Positions 1 through 10,892 of a stretch of 64,000 nt of DNA are shown here, piece after piece. The notes under the pieces were generated by a model. The model saw only the letters and a list, made by a program, of their open reading frames with translations. It had not been told where the DNA came from and did no database searches. Position 1 is the stretch's first letter. Each line of letters opens with the position of its first letter. Position numbers and translations under genes: made by a program. The DNA comes from Clytia hemisphaerica. Lineage: Eukaryota; Cnidaria; Hydrozoa; Leptothecata; Clytiidae. The stretch spans positions 62,001 to 126,000 of the forward strand of contig CACVBU010001185.1 in NCBI GenBank assembly GCA_902728285.1, in the 5' to 3' direction.

Positions 1-1438
1 TTAACATGGTTTCAATTTCCCTTGATTTGAATGTGCGGTATATCCATGCACTTATATTTTTCACTTTTTTGATTTGTTCTTGGATATGTTTCTCATAAGT
101 CAACTGAGTGTCTAGGGTGACTCCAAGGTCTTTAACTTTGTCTTTATTTTCGATCAACGTTGCTGTGTCAGTAAAATAGCGAGAACTTTGCTTCAGAGCG
201 TTGTTTTTCCCGTAGGCAAGGTGCTCAAATTTAAGACCATTCAGCTGCATGTTGTTGTCTTCTGTCCACTTATAGACAGTGTCTAGATCATTTTGTAGAT
301 GATAAACATCCTCCAGTTTGGATATTTCTTTCATCAAACGAGTGTCGTCAGCAAACGATGCCAAAATAGAATGAAGGATGTTGTTATCGATATCTTGAAT
401 CATGATCAGGAACAATAGCGGTCCCAGCACAGATCCTTGCGGCACACCTGAAATAACATCTGTTTCTGAGGACAAGGTTGAGTTTACTGAAACTCTCTGT
501 GTTCGATGAGTCAAAAAGGATCTGATTTTCAAGGAGTTTACCGTTTATGCCATTTTTCTGAAGCTTGTGTAACAAAATGGTATGGTCTACTCTATCAAAA
601 GCTTTACTGAAGTCTAAATAGATAACGTCAATGTTGTTTCCATTCTCTAGGTAATGGATCAGTCTTTCGGTGTGTTGAAGCAATTGACTAAGACATGAGC
701 GGCCTTTCCTAAAGCCATGTTGATTATTATTATACAGATTGTTTTCTTCTAGATGATTCTGTATCTTGGCTCGTACAATCTTTTCAAAGACTTTTGAAAC
801 GTGGGATGTGAGGGCAACGGGTCTATAGTTTTCAGCAAGTCCCTGATTCCCTTTCTTGTAAACTGGTGATATATGTCCAGTTTTTAAAAGTTTTGGAGTG
901 ATTCCTTTGTTAAGTATGTTTCTCCAGATGATTGAAAGTGGTAGAGCAATGTTATCTTTAGTTTTTAGCAGAAGAATAGCTGGAAAACCATCAGGTCCAG
1001 GTGCTTAAGTTGGTGACAGTGTACCGATTTCTTTGACAAATTCCTCGATAGTCAGATTGATATCTTCGAGTGTTGGTATTTGGGACTCAAGCGGATGAAG
1101 GTCGTAGTTTTGAAGAGGTTGGGTGAAGACAGACTTGTATTGGTTTTGTAGGATATTGGCCATCAACAGGGGATCATTAGTCAATTTGTTAGTGTCTGGA
1201 TCGATTAAGGGTCCAACTTTTGGTTTAGATTTTGAGAAGCGATTAGCGTACGAGTAAAAGAATTTTGGATTGGATTTGATTTTAGAGGTTGCTTGAGCTT
1301 CTTTCTGTTTCCTCTCTTGAGCAAAGGATTTTTGAAGTAGCACTTCAATTTCAACAAGTTTTTCTGTAGTTTTAAGATTTTGAAATCTTTTTCTCAGTTT
1401 CTTTCTTTTTCGCATTAAAATCCGCCTGTCATATTGGG

Positions 1439-1536
1439 CAGAGTTATTAGTCAGTAAGAAGTCTAATATATTGCCATTAGAATGAGTAGGCTTATGGATC
1501 ATCTGGTTCAAGTTTAAAATTGAAGTAAAATTGTTT
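1439..1536. repeat. 98-bp internal duplication, copy 1 of 2
   Basis: This segment is identical to 1866-1963 and sits about 430 bp away in the same orientation inside the LINE relic. It is endonuclease-domain sequence (the part reading LNQMIHKPTHSNGNILDFLLTNNS) pasted between the endonuclease and RT segments, replacing the expected junction. This looks like a template switch or recombination event after or during insertion. Confidence 0.9.
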
Positions 1537-1865
1537 CTTCTTGGATGAAAATATTTTTGGAGGTACATTATTTGAAGATATAATGAATATGCATTGTTTG
1601 ATAAAAGCATCATATTGGGCGTCAGGGTCTGAATCAAGTGGGTTCAAAATTTTGTGCCAGTCAGTGTCTTTGAAATTTTTATTGATGATAGCCCAATTAA
1701 TTTGATCATAATAGAAGTTAAAACTATCAAAAGCACTGATTAAATTTTTATTATTGTTATTACTATAGTTGTTTTCAGTCATAGAAAAGTTCAGATGGCT
1801 TGTAACATCAATGATGAAGTGATCTGAGAGAGCAGTTGGTGTGCATAGGTAGTTGAAGATTGAAT

Positions 1866-1963
1866 CAGAGTTATTAGTCAGTAAGAAGTCTAATATATTG
1901 CCATTAGAATGAGTAGGCTTATGGATCATCTGGTTCAAGTTTAAAATTGAAGTAAAATTGTTT
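1866..1963. repeat. 98-bp internal duplication, copy 2 of 2 (original position)
   Basis: Native position of the duplicated endonuclease segment. Homology to the element at 39083-41982 is collinear here, so this is the source and 1439-1536 the derived copy. Confidence 0.85.
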
Positions 1964-2847
1964 AAAACATCTAGAAGTTGTTTGTTGCAACTAATTGATG
2001 GTATGTAAGAGTCATTTTTTATGGTGTGGGGTATATTGAAATCACCACATAGATATATATCGGGGGTATTTCCTTCGATTGATTCGATGATGTCCTGCAT
2101 TGCTGAGATAAGGTCCAAGAATTCCGGAGCCGTTGATTTGTGCAGAATATTTGTTGGCTGTCTATAAATGACACCAAGAATAAGGTTAAGGTTTTTTGAA
2201 TGAAGTAGTAGAGCTTCATTGACACCATTTGAAAATTCAAGTATTGGCTCAAACATTGGAGATACGTCGCTTCAAAGATAAAATGCGACACCTCCGCTAT
2301 GTCTTCCATATTTGGATTTGATGTGATTTCTATCCTTACGAAAAAGCTCGTATCCCTCAATTTCAAGCTCTGCTTTCTTGTGCGAAGATGATAGCCATGT
2401 CTCGGTTAGGCCCATAAAAATGTGGTTCTCAGAATGAAGAATTGATTCTAGTAGAGGAACTGATGATTGAGTGGTCTGGGGACATAAACCCTGAATATTC
2501 ATAAAAGAAAAAGTATTCATTATGGTATCCCTTGTTTGTTGTGGTGAAAATTGCTTTGGTTGAGTGGATAGTCCTGAAGACGGGGGTGAAATTGGTGTGG
2601 GTATTTCTGATGTACAGTTTGAGATGGTTGCTGAATATTTCGTACATTCAGATTGGTAGTGATCATTGATATCATTTCTGTCCGTAGTAGAATTTAATTT
2701 TATTTACCTTTCCTGGTTTATCATCATCCATTGTTAAATATTTTCATTAGACAAATTCAAAGTTCCAAATACCAGTTTGATTCACAAAGTTGTAAAACAG
2801 TACAAAAGACGATCCAGAAAAATTCTGCTTCGAATAGGAGAAGACCA

Positions 2848-2856
2848 CGAGAAAAG
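2848..2856. repeat. Target-site duplication, left (CGAGAAAAG)
   Basis: CGAGAAAAG directly precedes the left terminus GGGTTGGTCT of the foldback element and recurs at 9711-9719 directly after the right terminus AGACCAACCC. Because of shared G/C bases the duplication could also be read as 7 bp (GAGAAAA); 9 bp also gives symmetric ends. Confidence 0.85.
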
Positions 2857-2922
2857 GGGTTGGTCTAAAAAGCAGGGTAGCCAATGGGGTAGCCAATTGG
2901 GCTAGGTTATGGGGTACCTCTT
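2857..2922 (+). repeat. Terminal inverted repeat, left arm
   Basis: Starts GGGTTGGTCTAAAAAGC and contains a doubled GGGTAGCCAAT motif. It pairs with 9645-9710 with one substitution and one 1-bp indel. Confidence 0.9.
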
Positions 2923-3339
2923 TTTGCCTAAACTTTTGAAATCTGAAACCTGTTTTCATGTGGAAATAACTATACAACATCTTGTTAATGATTCCATGTA
3001 ATAAAATTTAAGATTCCTTTCGAACTTCAGCCGCAATAGCCTTTTTTCCAAAGGTACTAAACTTTGTTACTTCTCAAGAGACCTGGCGCCATTTTGTCTT
3101 CCTGCTTGGCTTCGTTTGAAAATTTACAGACCCGAATAAAAAATATATACAAAACAGTTTTTAATATTTTAGATTTAGATTTTATTTATGTTTTTAATTG
3201 TTATTTCCGTGAAGCTGTAATTCGATGATAATAGCTTTGAAATCGCCTTTGGGCCATATGATCTCTAATCTTGTCATATCTTAACAATCCTTTGTTATTG
3301 AATCTATTGTTTAATTTATATCCGTTGTTACTAAAAGTG

Positions 3340-3443
3340 GTAACGGTAGGTAACGATAGGTAACGACAAGTAACGGTAAGTAACGACAGGTAACGATGAA
3401 GTAACGGTCGGTAACGATGAAGTAACGCAAGTAACGAGGGGTA
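3340..3443 (+). repeat. GTAACG minisatellite, left arm
   Basis: About nine to ten degenerate units of the form GTAACGATAG or GTAACGATGAA. The inverted counterpart is 9211-9352. The right array has a few more units (CGTTACTT), so the two have drifted in copy number. Confidence 0.85.
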
Positions 3444-3700
3444 AGCAGAAAATGGTGGCCCTGAGGTGTCGAACTATCAAAATTTGTAAATTTCTGCTAA
3501 TGCTTCTGCTAATGGTTCCGGTGATTTTGGGAGAACCTAACGACTCTGGTTAATCTATTCAAGAATTTTGGAAATCTGATGATTGTACAGCAGGATCTGA
3601 TCGTTCTGGTGAATATGACTCTGGAGATGATAAATCCAATCGTTTTTGTAAATTGTAAATTGGTGTTTGTGAATAAACTGAAAGATTTGACGGCTTTGGT

Positions 3701-5620
3701 GAATCAATGGTGCTAGTCAATGCAATGATGGAATCAATGGTGCTGGTCAATGCAATGATGGAATCAATGGTGCTGGTCAATGCAATGATGGAATCAATGG
3801 TGCTGGTCAATACAAAACTGGAATCAATAGTGCTGGTCAATGCAATGATGGAATCAATGGTACTGGTCAATGCAATGATAGAATCAATGGTGCTTGTCAA
3901 TGCAATGATGGAATCAATGGTGCTGGTCAATGCAATGATGGAATCAATGGTGCTGGTCAATGCAATGTTTGAATCAATGGTGTTGGTCGACACAATGATG
4001 GAATCAATGTTGCTGGTCAATGCAATGATGGAATCAATGGTGCTGGTTAATGCAATGATGGAATCAATGGTACTGGTTAATGCAATGATGGAATCAATGG
4101 TGCTGGTCAATGCGATGATGAATCAATGGTGCTGGTCAATGCAATGATGGAATCAATGGTGCTGGTCAATGCAATGATGGAATCAATGGTGCTGGTTAAT
4201 ACAATACTGGAAACAATGGTGCTGGTCAATGCAATGATGGAATCAATGGTGCTGGTCAATGCAATGATGGAATCAATGGTGCTGGTCAATGCAATGATGG
4301 AATCAATGGTGCTTGTCAATGCAATGATGGAATCAATGGTGTTTGTCAATGCAATGATGGAATCAATGGTGTTGGTCAATACAATGATGGAATCAATGGT
4401 GCTTGTCAATGCAATGATGGAATCAATGGTGTTGGTCGACACAATGCTTGAATCAATGATGCTGGTCAATGCAATGATGGAATCGATGGCGCTGGTCAAT
4501 GCAATGATGGAATCAATGGTGCTGGTCAATGCAATGATGGAATAAATGGTGCTGGTTAATGCAATGATGGAATCAATGGTGCTGGTCAATACAATGATGG
4601 AATCAATGGTGCTTGTCAATGCAATGATGGAATCAATGGTGTTTGTCAAGGCAATGATGGAATCAATGGTATTGGTCGCCACAATGCTTGAATCAATGAT
4701 GCTGGTCAATGCAATGATGGAATCGATGGTGCTGGTCAATGCAATGATGGAATCAATGGTGCTGGTCAATGCAATGTTTGAATCAATGGTGTTGGTCGAC
4801 ACAATGATGGAATCAATGGTGCTGGTCAATGCAATGATGGAATCAATGGTGTTGGTCGACACAATGCTTGAATCAATGATGCTGGTCAATGCAATGATTG
4901 AATCAATGATGCTGGTCAATGCAATGATGGAATCAATGATGCTGGTCAATGCAATGATGGAATCAATGGTGCTGGTCAATGCAATGTTTGAATCAATGGT
5001 GTTGGTCGACACAATGATGGAATCAATGTTGCTGGTCAATGCAATGATGGAATCAATGGTGCTGGTCAATGCAATGATGGAATCAATGGTGCTGTTCAAT
5101 ACAATGCTGGAATCAATAATGCTGGTCAATGCAATGATAGAATCAATGGTGCTGGTTAATGCAATGATGGAATCAATGGTGCTGGCCAATGCAATGATGG
5201 AATCAATGGTGCTGGTCAATGCAATGATGGAATCAATGGTGCTGGTCAATGCAATGATGGAATCAATGGTGCTGGTCAATGCAATGATGGAATCAATGGT
5301 GCTGTTCAATACAATGCTGGAATCAATGATGCTGGTCAATGCAATGATGGAATCAATGGTGCTGGTCAATGCAATGATGGAATCAATGGTGCTGGTTAAT
5401 GCAATGATGGAATCAATGGTGCTGGCCAATGCAATGATGGAATCAATGGTGCTGGTCAATGCAATGATGGAATCAATGGTGCTGGTCAATGCAATGATGG
5501 AATCAATGGTGCTGGTCAATGCAATGATGGAATCAATGGTGCTGTTCAATACAATGCTGGAATCAATGATGCTGGTCAATGCAATGATAGAATCAATGGT
5601 GCTGGTCAATGCAATGATGG
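3701..5620 (+). repeat. 30-bp tandem array, left arm, about 64 units
   Basis: The unit is GAATCAATGGTGCTGGTCAA followed by TGCAATGATG. Variants are scattered (GTTGGTCGAC, ACAATGCTTG, GTTCAATACAATGCTGG) and some recur as higher-order blocks, for instance near 5090-5330 and 5330-5570. That implies segmental amplification of multi-unit blocks. The unit is divisible by three and stop-free, which explains the long open frames on both strands. A 1-bp deletion near 4110 splits the plus-strand frame. No spacers are present, so it is not a CRISPR array. Confidence 0.95.
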
Positions 5621-5649
5621 ATGCAATGCTGCACTCACCAATGGTACTC

Positions 5650-6000
5650 TTGTGCAGGTGAATGCAAGTTAGGGATTGTGCATTTTTTGTAAGCATCATC
5701 TTTATAAAAAATCCATCGATAATTTTCGATTCAAGGGTTATTGACTTTCGGCAATGGGTTCTTTCAAAGCAAGTTGAGGATTGTGCAAAATGTAAGCATA
5801 TTTATTTTTCTTATAAGCATCATCTTTATAAGAATACAATACATATCTTTTAATTCAAGGGGTATTGACTTTCGGCGATTGGTTCATTCAAAGCAAGTTA
5901 GGGATTGTGCAAAATGTGAGCATGTTTATTTTTCTTATAAGCATCATCTTTATAAGAAAATGATCAATAACTTTTGATTCAAGGGGGTATTGACTTTCGG
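5650..6000 (+). repeat. 124-bp tandem array, left arm, about 3 units
   Basis: Units contain TTCAAAGCAAGTTAGGGATTG, TTATTTTTCTTATAAGCATC and GGGTATTGACTTTCGGCGAT in order. This is the reverse complement of the longer array at 7400-8635. Confidence 0.88.
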
Positions 6001-7399
6001 TGAGTAAGTCACGGATATGTGCAGCATGTCGAAAATATTCTGTCACCGGAGTTTAAATATAGCAAAACTAATCCGATTAAAGTATTTAGTTTACCTTAAG
6101 GGAACTAATTTTTGCGGAAACTAATTTTCGTTTTTTCATGGTTTTTCAGCAAAACCGCGAAAAGTAGAGCCCGCGAAATTCAAATTTTGCCAAACTTTAT
6201 CAAAGATTTGAATAATCCCTAGAAAAATGAAAGAAATTTGTCCAAAAATGGGCAAAACCGCAAAAATTAGTTCCCGTGAAAAATAGTTCCCTTAACGTAG
6301 TTTTTTTCGGTCTTTTGCTAACATATAAATTGTTTATAAGGAAGTAGGAAATTGAATGTCTGATTTTAGAATATAGCAGAGATCTTTTCTCATCAATAGC
6401 CATTACTATCCTAGATATAATACTAAAGAATATGAAAATAAAGAACGTGAGAACTGAGTGACGATCTAGTGACATCAACTCTCTCTTCCGTTTGGGAAAT
6501 TTTGCTTTATTTAGAGTATATTTACAAATTTACACAAATCTCTTTCTTTGATACTCAATACGATGTAAAATAAAAAGATACAGCTGCTACCTCGTGTTTA
6601 AAAGGTGTGGAAGTACGTTTCTTGGGAAAACATTTTACATAAACATGTGATCTTTAATCTTTCCAAACAGGATTAAACAGGATTTTTTACAACTTGTAAG
6701 CATATTTTGTATCATACTGCAGGTGGAGCTCTACAATCGTGTATATTATCAAGAAAGTTACATAACACTAAGGGTAGACTTCTTCTTTTGACCTAGCCAA
6801 GCTGTATTATTTTTTCTTCATGCTTTTTCCCATGAATCATGATTGTCTCACGGGGGTCGCGAAAACCAAAATACCGACGCGTTTTTCTTGAATCATCATC
6901 GCTTTTTTATAAGAACCAGTAAATTTTCGTGATTTCACGGCGTGATTTTCAGGCTCGAATGTTTTTAAAATCTTAAAATGTCCTTAATTTCCTTAGTTTA
7001 TTCACTTATTTTCTTAAAAGTTAAAAGAGCCGTTTTTTGAAATCTGACGTTTTTAATAAAAACACATTTTTTTAACTCGAAGGAAAAGGTAAATACTGGC
7101 ATGTTTTGGTTGACTTTCAATGAATTTATGAACATTAAGAGAAGAAGTACTTTTCATTTTACAACGCATCTTATCCTCAATGTAATATTGTTTTGTTAAA
7201 TTGATTTGCAGAATGGAATGCTAAAATTTTGCTACAATGTCAATTGCACAAGAATCAATTAAGAAACAAGCAATCAGTGAATGGCAATCAAATTGCTAAG
7301 AGCTTAATCATAAGCTGATTAAATATTTCAATTCGTAAAAAAACGAAACCGAATAAAACTAAAATTAAAATGCTCTTCTTATGTGAAATCGTTGACTTT
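6001..7399. other. Unique core of the foldback element; no gene seen
   Basis: About 1.4 kb of single-copy, AT-rich DNA between the arms. It holds a nested TTAA-flanked MITE (6100-6291). Otherwise there is no convincing coding signal and no transposase motif. Confidence 0.6.
6100..6291. mobile_element. MITE with TTAA target duplication (piggyBac-like ends), 192 bp
   Basis: TTAA at 6096-6099 and 6292-6295 flanks inverted ends GGGAACTAATTTTTGCGG and, on the other side, CCGCAAAAATTAGTTCCC plus a second GTTCCC. A TTAA duplication with G-rich termini is typical of the piggyBac superfamily; assignment rests on that alone. It inserted into the core after or during the life of the foldback element. 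Confidence 0.7.
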
Positions 7400-8635
7400 C
7401 TTTAAATGAACCAATCACCAAAATTCAAAACATTCAAAAGTTATGGATTGTAATTTTATGAAGAGGATGCTTATAAAAAAAATAAATATGCTCATATTTT
7501 GCACAATCCCTAACTTGCTTTTAATGAAACAATCTTCAAAGTCAATACCCCTTGAATTAAAAGTTATGGATTGTATTCTTATAAAGATGATGCTTATAAA
7601 GATGCTGCTTATAAGAAAAATAAATATGCTCACATTTTGCACAATCCCTAACTTGCTTTGAAAGAACCCATCGCCGAAAGTCAATACCCCTTGAATTAAA
7701 AGTTATGGATTGTATTCTTATAAAGATTATGCTTATAAGAAAAATAAATATGCTCACATTTTGCACGATCCCTAACTTGCTTTGAAAGAACCCATCGCCG
7801 AAAGTCAATACCCCTTGAATTAAAAGTTACGGATTGTATTCTTATAAAGATGATGCTTATAAGAAAAATAAAAATGCTCACATTTTGCACAATCACTAAC
7901 TTGCTTTGAAAGAACCCATCGCCGAAAGTCAATACCCCTTGAATTAAAAGTTATGGATTGTATTCTTATAAAGATGATGCTTATAAGAAAAATAAAAATG
8001 CTCATATTTTGCACAATCACTAACTTGCTTTGAAAGAACCCATCGCCGAAAGTCAATACCCCTTGAATAAAAAGTTATGGATTGTATTCTTATAAAGATG
8101 ATGCTTATAAGAAAAATAAAAATGCTCACATTTTGCACAATCACTAACTTGCTTTGAAAGAACCCATCGCCAAAAGTCAATACCCCTTGACTTAAAAGTT
8201 ATGGATTGTATTCTTATAAAGATGATGCTTATAAGAAAAATAAAAATGCTCATATTTTGCACAATCACTAACGTGCTTTGAAAGAACCCATCGCCGAAAG
8301 TCAATACCCCTTGAATAAAAAGTTATGGATTGTATTCTTATAAAGATGATGCTTATAAGAAAAATAAAAATGCTCACATTTTGCACAATCACTAACTTGC
8401 TTTGAAAGAACCCATCGCCGAAAGTCAATACCCCTTGAATTAAAAGTTATGGATTGTATTCTTATAAAGATGATGCTTATAAGAAAAATAAAAATGCGCA
8501 CATTTTGCATAATCACTAACTTGCTTTGAAAGAACCCATCGCCGAAAGTCAATACCCCTTGAATAGAAAACTATCGATGCAATTCTTTTAAAGATGATGC
8601 TTACAAAAAATGCACAATCCCTAGCTTGCACAACA
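7400..8635 (-). repeat. 124-bp tandem array, right arm, 9-10 units
   Basis: Plus-strand units run TTGAATTAAAAGTTATGGAT, then TGCTTATAAGAAAAATAAAA, then CATCGCCGAAAGTCAATACC. One unit near 7550-7690 carries an extra GATGCTGCTTATAA-type duplication of about 15 bp. Each unit is open on the minus strand for about 78 codons because of the repeat, and this is not a gene. Confidence 0.92.
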
Positions 8636-8689
8636 GAACCATTGGTGAGTGCAGCATTGCATCCACCAGTACACCAACATCGATTCCAC

Positions 8690-8955
8690 CATTGAATTCA
8701 CCAGAACCATTGATTCCATCATTGCATTGACCAGCACCATTGATTCCATCATTACATTGACCAGCACCATTGATTCCATCATTGCATTGACCAGCACCAT
8801 TGATTCCATCATTGCATTGACCAGCATCATTGATTCCAGCATTGTGTTGACCAACACCATTGATTTCATCATTGCATTGACCAGCACCATTGATTCCATC
8901 ATTGCATTGACCAGCACCATTGATTCCATCGTTATATTGACCAGCACCATTGATT
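8690..8955 (-). repeat. 30-bp tandem array, right arm, about 9 units
   Basis: Unit CACCATTGATTCCATCATTG followed by CATTGACCAG, the reverse complement of the left-arm unit. It is much shorter than the left array, so the arms are asymmetric. Confidence 0.93.
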
Positions 8956-9210
8956 CACCAAAGCCGTCAAAATTTTCAGTTTATTCACAAACGCCAATTT
9001 ACAATAAAAACGATTGGATTTATCATCTCCACAGTCATATTCACCAGAACGATCAGATCCTGCTGTACAATCATCAGATTTCCAAAATTCTTGAATAGAT
9101 TAACCAAAGTCGTTAGGTTCTCCCGAATTCACCGGAACCATTAGCTCTGGCACATAAATTTACAAATTTTGATAGTTCGACACCTCAGGGCCACCATTTT
9201 CAGCTTTTTC

Positions 9211-9352
9211 CCCATCGTTACTTCGTTACTTTTTCGTTACCCCTCGTTACTTGCGTTACTTCATCGTTACCGACCGTTACTTCATCGTTACCTGTCGTTA
9301 CTTACCGTTACTTACCGTTACTTGTCGTTACCTATCGTTACCTACCGTTACC
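9211..9352 (-). repeat. GTAACG minisatellite, right arm
   Basis: Runs of CGTTACTT, CGTTACCTAC and similar, inverted relative to 3340-3443. Confidence 0.85.
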
Positions 9353-9644
9353 ACTTTTAGTAACAACGATTTATATCATGTTTAGATGTTTCAAACAATT
9401 AATTCCTTTCAAAATTTTTTAATATGGCAGCTTATAATAGATACAAAAAGTCTTTTGAAATAGCTTTTATAATGAAGCTCTATTTCTTACTCCTCGTGCA
9501 TTAACACGTGGTAATTTATATCTTTGTTTATCTTTGTAATCATACATGATCAATCTAAGTATCAATCAGATTCGTGCTCCCTGGTCATTAAAATGTGGTT
9601 CTATGCATTCATTTTCGGTATTTCTATTCTGGTCTGTAAAATAT

Positions 9645-9710
9645 TTAGGTACCCCACAACCTAGCCCAATTGGCTACCCCAATTGGCTACCCTGCTTTTT
9701 AGACCAACCC
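9645..9710 (-). repeat. Terminal inverted repeat, right arm
   Basis: Inverted copy of 2857-2922, ending AGACCAACCC immediately before the target duplication. Confidence 0.9.
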
Positions 9711-9719
9711 CGAGAAAAG
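9711..9719. repeat. Target-site duplication, right (CGAGAAAAG)
   Basis: Second copy of the 9-bp direct repeat at 2848-2856, flanking the foldback element. Confidence 0.85.
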
Positions 9720-10032
9720 GGAACGGGATAAAAAATAAAAAGAAGACCATATTATGTAAGATTCAAATCATTCTTTTTAATAATTTTCTTAACTTTGGAA
9801 GATAGATGATTAACTTTTATATTTGAACAATATATATTTGAATAAAGATGAAGATTTTTAAATTTGTTTGCTAAAATAACAAATTTAAAAATATAAATAT
9901 TGGGTCCTGAAATTACACGCGCGATCGTAACGTAGCAAGTTTTCGAAAATCTGGCCCGAACATGGTCCGAAACTGCGCGGGCCCGTGCGGGCCATTTTTA
10001 AAAAGTATTACTCAAGAGGCCCGAACATGTTT

Positions 10033-10419
10033 GCAAAATTGCAAGGCCTGGAAATTCATGATTTTTGGGGGGTCTTCAAATTAAAAAAAAACCTATATCA
10101 CATGATAGAGCTCTTCAAACTGAGCAAAAAAGTGTATTACACCAAAGTCCCAACTTCTCTAGATCAAAAGTTATGGGCCTATTTGTGGTCAAAAAGGTGT
10201 TTAATTTTGCATAAATTAATGCAGATTGTGGGGAAATTCCCTGTTTTCCATCAGTTTTTGACCACAAATAGGCCAATAAATTTTGATCTAGAGAAGTTGG
10301 GACTTTGGTATAATACACTTTTTTGCTCAGTTTGAAGAGCTCTATCATGTGGTATAGGTTTTTTTTTAATTTGAAGACCCCCCCCAAAAATCATGAATTT
10401 CCAGGCCTTACAATTTTGC
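10033..10419. mobile_element. Long hairpin (MITE-like), arms of about 164 bp
   Basis: 10033-10195 and 10255-10419 are reverse complements with only a few differences; the loop is about 59 bp. Arms begin GCAAAATTGCAAGGCCTGG and end near GGTCAAAAA. A transcript would fold into a long near-perfect double-stranded stem. No target duplication was found at the arm ends, so either the true element is longer or the duplication has decayed. Confidence 0.85.
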
Positions 10420-10755
10420 CTGGAAACGCAAAAAATCGCCAATTACTCGTTACTTGCACGATAATATTGTGGAAACTTTTTTGATTTGTAATCTACACAT
10501 ACTAATTCGCGAGTTTCCGTTGTTTTTTTTGGAATCTAAAAGATGTATCACGAAATGAAACGTTTTTCGACCTCAGCCGCGCGACTAGTTGAGCAAACTT
10601 ACCTAACTTTATGGACATCACTACTCGGGCTACCATTTTGATAAGAATGTCAGCGGGGCAGCTTTATAGGACGTCTCCGCCACGACGAGAAGACGTCCTT
10701 CGAATTCGAACACGTTCTCTCCGGCCCTTGGAAGGAAATTACTCAAAATTACGAG

Positions 10756-10762
10756 CTACAAG
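10756..10762. repeat. Direct repeat CTACAAG, left
   Basis: CTACAAG precedes a poly-G terminus with GCGTACGGGA; the same 7-mer follows the inverted terminus at 14255-14261. Probable target-site duplication. Confidence 0.65.
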
Positions 10763-10892
10763 TGGGGGGCGTACGGGACTTCGTAATACCGATATACCGA
10801 TCACTTTTTCTCTCAATTACCGATATACCGATAAATTTTTCGCTCAAATACCGATACCGATCAATTTTTCCCCATTTTTCAGGTACTCGTCC

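Larger units (their letters stand above)
1..2735 (-). mobile_element. Decayed non-LTR retrotransposon (CR1/Jockey-like), cut by window edge
   Basis: Reading the minus strand from about 2735 down to 1 gives an endonuclease domain and then a reverse transcriptase. The endonuclease start (NIQGLC, GLTETWL) lies at 2520-2272, and its middle and end (YRQPTN, GDFNIPH, ALSDHF) at 2256-1640. The linker DRRILMRKRKK is near 1430. The RT has PGPDGFPA near 1000, ENYRPVALTSHV near 830, QHGFRKGRSCLSQLL near 700 and YLDFSKAFDRVDH near 600. The frame is broken: a stop precedes PGPDGFP, there is a frameshift just after the FDRVDH block, and a 98-bp internal duplication is present. It is the same family as the copy at 39083-41982. 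The short proline- and serine-rich segment upstream of NIQGLC (2650-2520) belongs to the element. The RT C-terminus and 3' end lie off the left edge. It cannot be active. Confidence 0.9.
2857..9710. mobile_element. Foldback-type transposable element, 6854 bp, with compound inverted arms
   Basis: The two ends are inverted copies of each other and are flanked by CGAGAAAAG on both sides. Outside in, each arm has a terminal repeat of about 65 bp, a spacer of about 400 bp that differs between arms, a GTAACG-type minisatellite, about 250 bp of single-copy arm sequence, a 30-bp tandem array, and a 124-bp tandem array. The arms surround a unique core at about 6000-7400. Corresponding arm segments look about 95 percent identical by eye, but array copy number is very unequal: 30-bp about 64 units left and 9 right, 124-bp about 3 left and 9-10 right. 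This plan matches Drosophila FB and similar foldback elements, whose arms are also built of tandem repeats. No transposase is seen. The long open frames inside it are by-products of the 30-bp period. Confidence 0.88.

Noticed and set aside
3701..5620. CRISPR-like regular 30-bp repeats
   Set aside because: Units are directly adjacent with no spacers, in a eukaryotic context, and belong to the arm of an inverted-repeat transposon.
4107..5699. 530-codon minus-strand frame as a gene
   Set aside because: It is the tandem 30-bp unit read in a stop-free frame; no domain, splice or promoter support.
7415..8552. Series of 78-83-codon minus-strand frames as a gene family
   Set aside because: Same frame repeated once per 124-bp satellite unit; they overlap each other and stop at the same unit position.
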